Below are positions 42,099 through 55,650 of a DNA stretch of 64,000 nucleotides, one piece after another. The DNA lies in the NCBI GenBank assembly GCA_013399895.1, contig VXBA01001027.1:3157148-3221147 (forward strand), given 5' to 3'. Source of the stretch: Serilophus lunatus. Lineage: Eukaryota; Chordata; Aves; Passeriformes; Eurylaimidae. The notes under the pieces were generated by a model. That model was not told the origin of the DNA. It saw only the letters and a program-made list of their open reading frames with translations, and did no database searches. A program made the position numbers and the translations under genes. Numbering within the stretch: the first letter of the stretch is position 1; each line of letters opens with the position of its first letter.

Positions 42099-43016
42099 AA
42101 TATACCATATACAAGAGTAGACCCATATACATACCAAATTCAGAAGATACTAATGGCAGCCTTCATTACCCCTTACCCCATTAAATCCATTCTCACGTGG
42201 ATTGTGGGGTATTTTTGTTTTCCTTCTCAGTAGTTGAGCAGTTTGTGTGTACAGAGAAAATGGACTTACAGAAATCTGCAGCAGTAGCTTTTTCTTTGCT
42301 TTTAAACATTGGGTTTTCTGTTTTGTTTTGGTTAAGTTTACGGATGCATGAAGTAAGGGAGTGAATTAGTTTCTTGTTTTTTGGGTTTTTTTATCACCTT
42401 GGAAAAAAAAAAGTGTTTCTTTGAAACATGTTTTGATGCATTCTTTGAAGAGGTAGTTTGAACCTGATAATGTTTGGTACATTTTGTGGCTCCCAGAGCA
42501 CAATTTTGAGAACAGAGGGAGGGTGGAAAAGGGATTGTGGAGAGAGAATTAAAAACCAACAAAGATCCTTCTTCTAGGCATGATATTTCATGTCCTGTTC
42601 ATATACGAAGTATGACAGTAATGGGTATAAAATTATGTTTCATTTTCTGGTGACATGGCTGAAATGCAGTAGTTTCTTATTTGGGACATAATTCTGCCAA
42701 TCTTAAGAACAGAAGGACACAAAAACACAGAAAAAAAAATACAGGGATGCAAAAAAAAACAAAAAAAGAAAAAAAAGAAAAAATGCATCTTCTGTTGCTT
42801 TAAGACCATAGCTAAAATATGGTTAAATTGTGCACTATTGAGAAAAGGAGCAAAGTATAGCTGGGGGATTTTATTTAAGAGGTTAACATCTTTCTGGACA
42901 AGGGTTCATGCCACAGCTTCTTTGAGAGTTGCCCATAATTATTTATAGGAGCTTAGCTGTATAACTGTAACCAAACTCCAGTATTAAAAGTATTTCATGT
43001 AATTTTTCTTTATTAA

Positions 43017-43022
43017 AATAAA
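43017..43022 (+). promoter_or_regulatory. Candidate proximal poly(A) signal AATAAA
   Basis: Canonical hexamer overlapping an ATTAAA at 43012-43017, in a U-rich setting about 1.27 kb after the stop. Use is not shown by sequence. Confidence 0.4.
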
Positions 43023-43748
43023 ATCTTTGGCATATATTTGATAACACTGCCATTAAGAGGCAAAATGTTTACTACCTTAGATTTAAGAAAAAAATCTTAA
43101 ACAGAGGACTTGCTTCAAGTTTATTTTAATAGCAGTGATTCAGCTTATTTAAAAGATGAATACTTGCACTAATTCCCCTGCTGCTCCAGTCCTGCAGTTT
43201 ATTGTATCTTGTGACTACATTTTTCCAAATATAGGGTAGATGTAAGCTGCTATTTTTTTAATAATCACTACTATATAGTGTCTTTTACTCTGTTTACAAT
43301 ATCAAGTATTTTTCTTACAATGACAGATGTATATGGCAAACCTTTTTCTGCTCATGTGATTAAAAGTATACTGATAGTGATTTTATTTGTATATGATAGC
43401 ATGAGGTTGTGTTTACGCTTATGTGTAGTCAAAAAGGTTGCATAATGTCTTGCATAAGATTCCAAGAGTGTAAATTTAGAAAAAGAGAGGTTGTCAAATT
43501 TATGTCACAGACATTTTACTTAAGGAATGGTTTATATTACAAAGCTTTGCAAAGTTACCAGTTTTATAACACTATTTCAATCACAATTAATTTTGTGGCT
43601 TATGATTGTTAGTCTTTAACCTATTTTTTTATTGGTTTTGGGGATTTTTTCCCCCTCCAAGTTAGGTATAAATTCATTTAATTGAGATAATGCAGCTTTG
43701 GCATTTTAACCATTGTTCTTTAGGCATCAATTTCTGCTATTTCCATGA

Positions 43749-43754
43749 AATAAA
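43749..43754 (+). promoter_or_regulatory. Candidate poly(A) signal AATAAA
   Basis: Canonical hexamer 2.0 kb after the stop; downstream GU-rich sequence (gagtttggctaaggtagg) could serve as a downstream element. Confidence 0.35.
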
Positions 43755-45751
43755 CATGACTTGAAGCAAGTCTGAGTTTGGCTAAGGTAGGGTAGCAATT
43801 TGCCAGTAGTAAAGACAAGTCAACAATACATTCTTTATATATACCCCAGGATTATACTGCTATCATACACAGCATTTAAAACCAAAACAAAGTCATATCC
43901 ATAAAGTCAGTTATCCATGGTGGTTCAGTGCCAGCTATTTTTAGGGTTTTGGAACATATTGCAAATGTTTAGAGCAATTACCCTGTGAGTTACAATATGT
44001 AGGAAACCTAATATATTGGGTGTCTGGCACTTGAAATACTGCTTTTATTGCTGGAGGTCCATGACTGTGGCTGACCTCTGTCATTTAATGAAAAAAAAAA
44101 TAAAAATAAAAAAAAATTCTGTGCAATAATTTTAAACTGTGCTCCCAGGAATAGACACAAATGTTTTGAGTATGTTTAAGCTGCATTTTTCATTTAGCAA
44201 TGCATTTGTCAATTGCACTGAATTTAAATCTGAAAGTCGGAAGTGATTCTTGATAGTACTTTTGTATTTTAATATGGACAGTTTATTCATTTTCATAAAA
44301 GCTATTGGATGATTCTTTCAGCCAATTTAAACAGTTGTGGTGGAATTCTGTGACACAGCTCCAAAATCACAGCCATGTTTTAGGATATTGCCATTTTCCT
44401 CTTTCTCAGTCATCAGCTGTTTTGGTTGGAATTCTAGTTGCTCGAGCATAGCATCACACACTCAGAAACAGATAAAACCAGAGCTTCAGTGTCACCAGGC
44501 CAGGGTTGTCAGGTGCTTGAAGCACAGTCCAGCAGGAACGTCAGATGCGTTGGCTCGAATGCTCTGGATGCGCGGGCTGAGCCCCCAACCTGGTGTGGGT
44601 CAGCAGTGCCCTGCTGTCATGGAGTGAGGCCATTTCCTTCAGGGGAAGGATCAAAGATCTGGCTGTAGCTGTTTGTTGTTGTCCTGCCATGCCACAGTGC
44701 TGCTCCTGCTCCCTCCACCCCTCGTCTCGCCCTCCATACACCGGGAACCGCGTGCGTGCAAGGGGTGCTGGGTTCTGTGACTACAGGAACCAAAAAGGAC
44801 AAAAAAAAAAAAAAGAGAACCACGACACAAATTACTCTTTTATGGCTCAAAGGCCTCATATTCATTAGTGAGGTAGACTGTCCAAATTGTTCCTTTAAAC
44901 TGAGGATGCCAAATGGCAGCAAGACCCTGACTTTGTGTGGCATGTAAGCACATGCTTAGTCTTACATGCGGAGTCATTCCTGTTTTTTCCAATTCAACAC
45001 AATAGCGGGCAGATGTCCATATAGAGGATAAAAGGAACAGGCTCAGGATTAACAATGGGTAAGAAATTAACTGCTCTTGAGTTCGCTGTCCTTCTGTGCA
45101 TCCATCCCAATCCTGCTTCTCATTTCTGCATGATCAGATCCAGGTTTCTGTAGAGTTCTTCTTTCTCAATTTTTACTTTAACTTTTTCTGCATTTTAAAT
45201 TGATGTAAAGATTCCCAACCAGTGGACTTTTTAGTATAGTTAAGAGAATATTTAGGTCCTCATAAGATCTTTTTTAGACTCTTTGTAATGTTGATAAACT
45301 GAGTTTATTCTGGGACTACCATTGTGCAGGGTTATTTAGCGTGTCTACTAGATGATTGGAAATCTTTTATGAAACACTAAAAGTGCCTCTTTTTCTGTGT
45401 TGGTTGGAGGGGGAGGTAGTAGTTACCAGAGTTAGAATGACATGGCATTTCAAAGCATGTTTCTTGATTTTGTGACACTTTAATGCATCTTGAGAGAAAG
45501 GCCAAAGATTTCTACCAGTTTTAATTGATTTTCATTTTAAAAAGCACTCCTTTTTCCTTACACTGCTTACCTCATGCTAGGGTATTTAATGGGACGTTGT
45601 ACCTTTGAAATGTTCTTTGTGTTTAGGAAGAATAGTGGGTGGCATAGGGTGGTCATGCCAGTTTGCCTGTGGAGAAATCTCGGCAGCTGATGTGTTTCAA
45701 TCTGCTGAAGGAAGTGGGTTCATTACAATGGCAAACTGGGGGGTTTCAGCC

Positions 45752-45761
45752 TGTAAATAAA
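45752..45761 (+). promoter_or_regulatory. Pumilio site overlapping a poly(A) hexamer
   Basis: TGTAAATA (45752-45759) overlaps AATAAA (45756-45761), with a GU-rich stretch (ggttgtctgtttttcg) immediately downstream, as expected for a usable cleavage site. Confidence 0.45.
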
Positions 45762-47044
45762 AGGTTGTCTGTTTTTCGTCTGTTTAGCGAAGAGGAGCCT
45801 TGGGACCCGATTTTTCCAATCTTTGCTTAACCAGAAATCCCATTGTCTTTCACTTCATGAGAAAACCTTGGCAGAGTGAGCCTTGGAGGTGTTGGGGCAC
45901 ACGTTACACCATCCAGAGTTGTGTGTAGGTAAAACGAGCCCCATCCCCCTCGATCCCAGGGTCCCCTTGGCTGCAGCGGGGTTTTGCCGGAGCCGGATTT
46001 AGCCCAGTGTTCCTTTTTGGCTGACAAGCCTCATAGCTTCTCCCTTCACAAAGCCCTCTAGAGCCATTCCCTGGTGGGATCACTTTCACACTCTCCAGAC
46101 GTCTTGAAGAAAGCAGAAGCAACATTGTGGCATGTTAGAAGCAAATATGGCTTCGGGAGACAGCAGTAAATCTCCATCAAGAGATCCCTGACATTTTCTG
46201 TAGGGAGAGAGCCATGGAGCAGTCCTCACTTCTCCCTCTAGAGAAAGCTCTGAAATACCACGATCTGTGAAAGTGTGACTGTCTTCACTGTCAGTCTGGT
46301 GGGAGGCAGACAAACCAGGAAAATCTGTCGTTTCAAGCGGATTGCAGATTTAGTGTTAATAGTGCTTCAGATCAGTAGTTTTGAGTACATAATTCGCTTT
46401 CCTGCCTTTAAGTTTGAAGCTTGACAATAACTTGAGGCATGTTTTTGTTTGGTTTTTTTTTTAAATAATCATTCATTTTTACTTCATAATGTTTTTTGAC
46501 ATTTGTGGGTAAATACAAGAAAACAGTCTGCATGTTGTTGCTAGTCCAGTGTACTTTGCAATCTTGTCCTCAACAGACTGCAGTGTGCAGAACAGTAATT
46601 CTAGAATACAGAAGTAATTTTCTCTCTCTCCTGACATTGACATTGTAGTTGTAATGGTTTCATTTGGAGTTACAAATCCTTTGGGTCTAATTCTGTGAGC
46701 CTACCTATAGCACTGGATTAAAATGTCTGCATCATTTCTTCAGTTATCCAGTTAAATTACAACTGTTGTAAAAGTGTAAACCAGCCCATGACAGTTTTTT
46801 GTACTTGTTTAAAGGACTTTTATTGTTCAGTTTTCATGATTATTGTCTAAAGAAGACTGATATAGATGTTCTATACTGTCCTGGACCATGTTAATTACAC
46901 TTTATGATGTATTTTGGTTCTACATCACAATGATTTGTCCCCAAGGCCCTTATATCCCTTCTAGGCACATTTTCTGTTGCAGTTTCCCTTTGCATTGTAT
47001 TGCTTTGACAACTGTAATTTGAATCAGAATTGAAAGAGGTCCAG

Positions 47045-47050
47045 AATAAA
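47045..47050 (+). promoter_or_regulatory. TBL1XR1: Distal poly(A) signal AATAAA, probable end of the long TBL1XR1 mRNA
   Basis: Canonical hexamer followed by a U-rich region and ttggctgaatgtt. It is the last strong hexamer before sequence that looks intergenic. Confidence 0.55.
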
Positions 47051-47074
47051 ATATATTTTGATATTACCTTGGCT

Positions 47075-50000
47075 GAATGTTATATACCAGTAATTTTAAA
47101 TGCTCTGGACAGAAGATTTGCAGATGAATAGACTGGGGAAGTGACAGACCAAAACACTATTTTTAGTGTTTAGTTTGGCACGTTTTCACATAAGACAAGG
47201 TGTAAACAGCACTGGGAGGTGATGCATTGTGTGACTGTGTGATCTTGGTGAGCACACAGTAGATCTCTGATGGCGATGACCATCCTCTGCCACCACTCCC
47301 CTCTGTTCGATTTAGAGGAACTGATTTCTGTCATGTGTTTTACACATATGTGCTTCATCTTGCCTTTACCCCTGCACTTGTAGAAGAGAAATTGAGTCCA
47401 GTGGTGCTTGGCAGCTGCACCTCAGCTCTGTGGAAGACTTTGGAGGAGCAGCTTATGTTGGGTAAAGCATTCTTATGTTGGAGATATCCCTTGTTTTGCA
47501 GCAATTCAATTTCATTGTGCAGAGGAACGTTATTCATGTTACTGTATTTCAGATAGGTGAAACTGTTTAGATTTACATGCGAAATAACATACACTCATTT
47601 ATACATAATAATGTTTTAATTCCTTTAGAATTGTGGGTTATGTCCTAATCCAAGAGAAGGAACCTGCGTAATTTATTTTCAATACTTACTTCCGATGTCT
47701 CTAGAACTTTGTGGTCAAAGTACTGCTTTTTCATATAGATTACTGATTGTTCTGTGAGTAATGGCTTTCTTTGTAATGCTGTCAAAATTGATTGATTTTA
47801 ACTGAAAACAGAGGATGGACTCTTGTTTTACAAGTGTAAAACCAGTCTTGGATTCCCTTCACCTGGAGTCCAAGCGCACTGCAGGATTTCTCTGTCATCA
47901 CCTGGATTTTCAGGGAGCAATGCTGAAGCAATTTCCTGGTTCTGAGATAGACTGTGCTGACTAATGTCATGAGTCAGAGATGTATGTTGAGATGTCATCG
48001 GTGCAAATGCTCCCCATGACAACGTGACCACCTTGAGATGCAGGTGGTGATGGTGTGTTGTAGAAAGTTACACTTGAGTTGTAGCTATGCCCAGATCCAT
48101 CCTGTGAGGAGGAGACAGTATTCCAGGTAGGTGCCTTATGCCATTGCTTCCCAATCCTTCCCTTTGGAGTTTAGTTACCTTCATGCTGTAACAGTCTGGT
48201 TCTTGTAATTCTGTAGGAACTGGTGATCTTGGGTATTCATAAAGTCCATGTTCTCTGCCTCAGAGGAAAATGATTTAATAGAAGTCTAAGCAATATCTTT
48301 GGTTTGCTGATGTCAGCACAGAGCAGCTGTAATGGAATTATAATTTAGGAGGAATTTATTGATGATTCTGTAGAGAATGATGATGCCCCAGTTAGTACAG
48401 TTTGTCCTTAAGGAAAAGCTGACCCAGGAGTTCTGCAGTACAGAGGCTTTTCTGTTTATCTCACTAAGTGAAAATTGGTGCCATAAAGGATTGTTTGAAG
48501 GATTAATAAAGACACAAGTCTTCTTAATAGATGCAATGTGAAAGTGTTCCACTTCTAGATTCACTCTTCAGTTTCAAAGTCAAGATTTTGGTCTTAAAAT
48601 GGTCAAAAAGTCCAATAAAGGTTGAGTACTTTGAACAGACTATTTCCTTGTTTCCACAGAGATTTTCTAACTTGTTCTAGATGTTGAGAACCCTGATTTT
48701 AACCTTGAGAATTTTGAGTTTTCCAAGTTACATGTTCTCCAACATTTCAAGATTTCACTGGACTGGCATCAGCTCAGACTGAGTGTTCTGCCTTCTCAGA
48801 GGATCAAAGGCACCCCCCCCAGCAATACTGAGGGAGAATTCTTAATTACTTCAGTGCAAGCAGACCTAGGGCAGCACTCCTGAATGGAAGTGTGGGTGGA
48901 TGAAGGTTTTTTTTTTTTCCTGACATATCAAAAATACACATTTCCCACTCCACTATGTTTAAGTGCTCATACAACAAATCTGAGACGCTATTTGCTCTTT
49001 GTATGATTGTCTCATCCTTGATGGAAACCTTGAAATCTGCAGGCTCCATTTACTTTAATTTCTGCCTTTATTCTTGCTTTAAATGGTTTTTGCTGACAAG
49101 AACATCTGAAGGTGTAAGGTGTGCCTTTCATAAATGCCAAGTAGAAGGGCATAGGTGGGATGCAAGTCATGTGAACATGGCTATTGGCTCTCCAAAGATG
49201 TATTGGGTCTCTGCAGTCTCTTTCTTGCTCACAGAGTTATGCTGCTGCATCGTTTGCAGTTACAGAAGCCAATGGACCACAGAGTCTGCTGGCTGTTATT
49301 CTGGAGTTGCATTAGGGCTCTGTGCTTTATAAATATGGAAGAAGACCTTATGATACAATGACCATGCATTCCTAATACTTGGGAGCCACAGCAGATTTTG
49401 ACATATATCCCTTAGTTTCTTGTGAGTGAACAATTTTCAAGGTAGCAAATTCCTATCTCAGGAAAACTGAAGAATTGCAATTACTGCTGCTTAGTTTACT
49501 TCTTAAAGAGTTCCTTGAAAGTTTTGCAGTTCTTTCCCTTTCTATTGCTTCACCCCATTTATCTTCAGTTTGCTTGAACACTCACTGCAGGAAAGTCAGG
49601 AGCTGATTAGGTGGATGGGAACAAACTGGTTTCTAGCAGTGAGTAATTTGAAGCCAGGAGCCAATTCTCAAGACGGAGAAGTAGGAGTTTGTGTAGTTTG
49701 TGGCAATTGTGTTGTTTACCATCTCATGCTGGAATGGGTAAATCTTGCTGTGTGCACTGAGTTAAATATTCTGTTATTTTATTCTATGCAGCTAATTCTA
49801 TGGGAGTTCATTCAATATAGTTTTTATAGAGAACAAATTATACCTTTGCCCTGTGTGTTGTGAAGCAGAGAAATCTCTGGTACCCCTTGGAAATCCCAGC
49901 TGTATAGAGGTGTAGTTAGTTGCTGTTTTCTGGACAGTGGGTAACCTCCATGTTTGGGCTTTAGGTATATGATTTCTTGTGTTGAGCATTCAAATGTGAA

Positions 50001-53000
50001 ATACTTACTGAACCATGTATTTATTTATTTCCTGGTATATTACTGTTTGCTTGGCTGGGTGGGTAAATCAACTCAGTGTTTCCATCAGATGCTTTTGTTG
50101 TTGCAGGTAGGTTTTGCCTCTGAATTGGACAAGAAATAAGAAATAATAAGGAATCTGTGCCCATAGTGCTCTGTTAGTTTCAAATCAGCATATTGTGTAA
50201 CTTTCTGTGCAATTTTCTGCTGGGCCACTTTCCGCATGCATGGATATAGGAATTCCAAGAGTTCTGTCTCTCCAGCTTTTCAGCCATTTTATTCCACTTT
50301 CTCTAGGGGAACTTGTAAATAAGCAGGATCAAATCTTTGGCCTTTTGGAGGTTCTGTTTGAAAATAATGGGAGTCATCAATTAATGAGGAAGACGAGGGA
50401 ACGTGTCTGCAGTTGTAGTTGTGGAAGAGCCCTTGGCAGTCAGGCAGCTGCATGTCCCTGTTCCTGACAAACAGCTGCCACTCTGCTCTCCAAGGCTTTC
50501 CTATCAAAATCCTGCAATAGCCTTAATGGTAGAGCACTTTCCTCTGCAATCTGAATCTTCTTTGTTACAATTAAAAACTTAGGATTTTGTGCACCCTGAA
50601 TGTGAAGGAAAGAAAATGCTATTTATTGTTCACAGCAGCCTTTTATGTATTTGAAATCTTCTGTTGTGTCTTTTCTTCTTTAAACTGAACTGTCCTCACT
50701 GCGTCTTAATCAATTCATCAACACCAGCTGCTCTCCTTGACAAAAAAAATCTAATGAATACTGAAATACGAACCTCGTTTATAAGAAATATGGTTTCTGA
50801 AATGAGGCAGGGAGGAACTGAAAACAAAAGGCTTCTGATTTTAGAGTTCTGCTGTAACAGTGGCTCAATAATTTTTGAGTTTGCATTGCTGATGTCCCAG
50901 CAAGGGTTGGACTCCCTTGTTCTAGGACTTTTTACATAAACACCTTTTTTCCTCTTCTGCAGCCTTTATTTGTGTTGTTCCCCTTTCCTGGTTTTCATCT
51001 GGTGACGGATTTTTGTCCAAAGCTGCCCAGCGGGTCTATGGCAAAGCTAGGAATTAAAGTTTCCCCCGACTGAGGGTTGTATCTTCTACCTGGTAGCATA
51101 CTCCCAAACTAACACTGTGACAGAAATGTTCCAGAAACAGAATGGAAAAGGGCCACTGGGAAGTGGGACCTGTGCTGAAACAAAACAGGAAAGTCAATTA
51201 ATAAAATGCTCCAGTGATATGTCAATATAGTTGGTAAGAATACCAAGTAAGAGAGAAAAAAAAAATCTTTGCTGCTTTATATTAAATATGCTTTCAGGCA
51301 GTAAATGTTTTTTGATGTGATAAAAATATATTTCAGTCAAGGCTCTTTCTGTCTCATGGAGACCTACGTGTTTCCTGGTTTCTGACCACACAACTATTTT
51401 GTATTTTGAAAGGCTTCTTTTAAACAGACCAAAGTTACAAGGATTCAACAATAACCAAATTTATTGTGAATACAAAGCTTCAAACACATACCTCATTTTA
51501 GACCTGAAACCCCCAAACATCTGCAAACTAACTAGAGGTCATTTCTCAACTGGGACTGCTGCTGCTGTTGGGAGTAGAAATAAAATGCATCTCCTTTTTC
51601 AGCCTTGTTTGAGAGAGTTTCAGGGATCCAACAGTCCCTGTCGTGGTAGAAAGTGAAGGTATGTGCTGTGTTCTCAGGTGCTTCCATATCCCCGAGGAGA
51701 AGTGAATGTTGAAGAGGAGGTTTATTAGCACAGGATCATATGATATATGCTCATTTATATTAAGAAATTATCACTGCTGCTGAGCAGGAAGGTTGTTATT
51801 TCCCCATTGGATTTATGCATCTTCACTCTTTCCAGAAGTTGCTATTCCAGCTGGAAACTGCAACAATGCTATGCTTAGCTCATGATAAGCTGTGAGGTTT
51901 TGTTTTCCTTTCCCCAGCGTTAGGGCAGAGTTTTGCTTTGTAGGGGCTTTAAGCAGCCACAGTCTTGGGGCTGAGAGCTGGAACATCCAGCAGAACAGTG
52001 CAAGCTCAGGAGCTACTGCACTGTGTCAGCAAGGCATATCTTGTATTGAAGGCCATTTCCAGAAACACACAAACCCAACTTGATTTGGATTAATAGAGCT
52101 GGGTTTTAAGTTTCAGGATGTGGTGAGTGGTGATTCATTAATGCATCCTGACACCTCTTCTGACCTAGAGCTGTGCTGCTCCCTTGCAGCTATCCAGTGT
52201 CTGGAGTGTGTGTGTGTGTGTAGACAGGCTAAAAGGGCAATGTGGTGTTGCTATTGCTTGTGAAATCTGAAATAAACTACAAACAGATAACTGAAAAGTG
52301 CCTTAGAACAGGAGCAAGTGTAGTCAGTCAGATTCAGAACATAAGTGGTGTTATTATTTCCCATTTCCTGTAAGCCAATTTACTGTACTTCCAGCCTGCT
52401 TTCTGTTCTATACAAAGCAGCAGCTGGAGGAGTCATTGAAACAAAAAGTCAGCCCCAATATTGCCTATAATTCAGGCACTTCAGTGATAGAAAAATATAT
52501 AGTTTCAAAAGAAGGCATGTGTGAGTACCAAATCCCACCAAACTGCAGAAATGTAAGTTTGTTCAAACCAACCCCTCTTGTGCTTTAGAGGAAACAATTT
52601 ACTCCTTTAGTAAATAAACACAGCTGTTAAGAAGTTAAGATTAGACTGTCAGATTCATTGTCCTCTGAGTAAATTATGGTGCACAGGCCTTCCCTATCTG
52701 CAGAAGGGAAGATGTTGGAGTGTGTATCAAGTGCGGAAAAAAGGAGATTAAAAGGCAGATACAAGAGCTGTTGAATTGGGACCACAGTCCTTCCAAACTG
52801 AAGGGTGGATGGAGTGTTCTTCTGAAGTAGAGTCTGCTGTTACAGCAAGTGCATGTATGTCTGGGTGTGTGGGGGAAGAAGAAAGAGGCTAGGATTTCAG
52901 GAACAGTACCAGGCTGTCAGCCTTGCAGAATGAAAGGGAAACTTCCACAGGCCCAGTTGTCAGATGTTGGAAGTTGGGGATTTATTGCACATTTGCAGAC

Positions 53001-55239
53001 CTTGCCTTAATTTGTCTTGCAAGAGTGCTGCTTGTTCCCCTCGTTCTGTCTCCCTGTGGCATTGTCCATGGTCATTAGCATTAAATGAAGGATTTAAAGT
53101 GTGATTAATATCAGGGGCAGTATCCTAACCAGCAACAGAGAGGGGTATGTGACTAATGCTGCATTTTGCCTTTCTCACCCGCAATGTTGTACCCCAGGAG
53201 GGAGGAAGGTGTTCTCCCTGTTGGTATTATAGATATTTCTAGGGTGGCTAGCTGCTGACTCCGTGAAATTCAGCAGCCAAATCTCTGGGGACCTTTAGTA
53301 CCACTTTAGTACAAGAAAAGGTCAACACTGTGACTGCTTTCCTGTCAGTTTTTGGTGCTGTCCAGCTAAACTGGGCTGCACCTTTTGCTGAAGCCAGTGC
53401 CATAGCTGAAGTGCACATTTCAGGTTTTGTTTCATCTATTTTTCATCGCCTAAGAAACTTTGCGTTTGCCAGGAGCTGACTGGGATCCTCACTCCCTGCC
53501 TTCCTCTCTAGAAGCTGTGGCAAAACATCTAGTGATTTTGCTGTTTACTGTCCGTTCCTCCACCTTTCTGTAATAATACTTTTCACTATCCTCTTTCTAT
53601 TCTTGTGTCTTCTGCTGGTTTCAATCAACTGCTGAGTCAGTGATTCCCTTTTCCAGCTGCCTTAAGATATGACATTTCAGTTCAGTAGTTCCTCTGTATC
53701 TCATGGCTCTCCAGCAGTCTGATGGATGATGGGTGCTGTTTTGGGAAGCAGCAGTGATTCATCCCAGCCAACAGGTCTTGCTTCATAATCATTCCTTGCC
53801 TTTTTCCCTTGAATGAAGAGGTGGGGGAGCGTTGAGATTTTGGAGGGTATGACATGCTATCTATTTAATCATGCCTAGTTGCTCATTTTTAACAATAAAT
53901 ATCCACATTAAAGTGCACAGGATTAACAACCATGGCTAACAGCAATTTAAACACCACAGTCATCAGGTGATTTATCTGAGTGATGCACGTTGAATATTTT
54001 TTAGATACAAGTTGATTGTTTGAGAAAATGAAGTTGTTCTGTTTCAATGGAAAATGCAGTAGTTACTTATTGGGTTTAATTATTCCATATGTTAATGCTG
54101 CTCTTGCAGCTGCTGGCAGAGAAGGGCTCCTTTCAGGCAGTGCTGTGCATGCTAATGAATCCCAAGGTTTGTTTTCCTGGCTTTTACACTTGTGCTGCCA
54201 CTCCAACTGTGTGTGGCCCTGGATAACTACAGCAAAGAATCCCCTGTTTAGTGAAAACAAAATCTATTGAGGACAAACAAGTTTCTTGTTAAAAGTCATA
54301 AGGACTGATGTGAATTCAGCATGTGCTGAGAAGACAACCATGGGATTTGCTAGAGAAATAATACATGCCTTTAAAATGCATGAGAGAAGTGATCCAGAGA
54401 GTTGATTTAAATTTTTAGTCATTGCCATTCAAAATGTCTGCAGGAGATAACACTCTTTTTTCTCCTTCCACCCAAGAGCCTTACAGCTCCAGGAGACTTA
54501 GGCACGAGCTATCCCTGTAGCATCTCATGAGTCCATGACTCTTATCTCATAACCCATGTCTTTTCCAGACACAAGTTCGAAGCACTATTTTGTTCAATTC
54601 TCAGTTTCTCTTGTGTTTATGGCCTCACCGTTGTGCCATATCTGCTTAAGAGACTATTCCTGTTTTTTTCCATGCTGTGGTGTTATTTAAAGTAGAGCTG
54701 CCAGCGCATTCTTTGCCTTAAATACCAGCAGAATATGTCTAACAGGTGTTGCTTTCCCAGCCAGCACATAAACTGTGGCTCTGTGGTTCTGCACATCCAC
54801 CAGGAACTGCGTCTGTGCTGTGTCCTTCCACATGCAGCAGCCCCTCTATTCGTAGAGTGTCTGGACCATATTGCCTCATTTCATGGTTGTTGGTCTTTAA
54901 AAGCAAAGTACAAAATAAATAAATATAAAAAAAAAAAAGAGAGAGGAACCAAGCCAGGTTCTGCTCCTGCTTCTTCCCAAGCCCTATTCAGACCTCACTC
55001 ATCTTGCTCAGCTCTTCAGGGGTATGTAATTATCTGGCACAGCCATGTACTTTGCTCTCCCTTCTCTGTGCTGAGAAAAAGCTGCTGAGCCCATGTTCTT
55101 TTCAAAAATTACAGTAATAAAAGTGACTTTAAAGGAAAAAGATGCTGTTCCCCTGCAGAGTGTGCTTGTTTGGGCAGTTTGATGTCCTATTTTTATTATA
55201 AATATAATTGAATTTCCACTAGTTACCCGCAAACAACTG
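47075..55239. other. Intergenic region downstream of TBL1XR1, no gene recognised
   Basis: Short open frames on both strands only. A (GT)8 microsatellite lies at 52206-52221 and a C-run at about 48812. No splice-flanked coding block or RNA gene could be supported. Confidence 0.6.
52206..52221. repeat. (GT)8 microsatellite
   Basis: Eight uninterrupted GT units. Confidence 0.9.
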
Positions 55240-55560
55240 TCATTTGGGAATAAAAAGAAATAGACGTATGCTAATCGAAAGCGCCGATAATTACACAATC
55301 TTCAAATTAATTAACGAGCCAAGGCAGCCAAACATTAGCATTTAGAAAGCGCTTTGCTGCATTAACCACTAATGAGTTCATTTAAATCCATCATGCAGCC
55401 CATTTTGGAAAGCATGAGCCATATTTAATCATATTCAATCAGATTTAATAATGGAATCCTTAACACCAGGCATTGTTGATTGTGAAATTACCATAGAATG
55501 TTATTTGTTAAATGCAAGGGATAAGACGTAATTTATTGTTGAATTGTGACTTGAGAGAAA
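55240..55560. promoter_or_regulatory. Candidate conserved non-coding element, homeodomain-motif rich
   Basis: TAATTA (55288-55293), TTAATTAA (55307-55314), several ATTA/TAAT cores (including cattaaccactaatgag) and a run of similar TTTAATCA, TTCAATCA and TTTAATAA words. This composition is typical of developmental enhancers in gene deserts. No coding frame. Conservation is inferred, not measured. Confidence 0.35.
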
Positions 55561-55630
55561 TGTGGAAATAAGACATGTATCCAGGTAAGTATATTCTTAA
55601 TATAAGAAGTGGCAAAGGATTTTGTATGTG

Positions 55631-55650
55631 TTTGTTTGTTTGTTTGTTTT
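55631..55650. repeat. (TTTG)n short tandem repeat
   Basis: Four TTTG units followed by TTTT. Confidence 0.85.

Larger units (their letters stand above)
41752..47070 (+). other. TBL1XR1: TBL1XR1 3' UTR (long form, 3' end approximate)
   Basis: No further coding frame follows the TAG. The region has A-rich tracts, U-rich stretches and several AATAAA hexamers (43017, 43749, 44099/44105, 45756, 47045). The distal hexamer at 47045-47050 is chosen as the probable end of the longest form, because a long 3' UTR of several kb is known for mammalian TBL1XR1 and no later strong signal is evident. The cleavage point, about 15-25 nt past the hexamer, is inferred. Confidence 0.6.
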
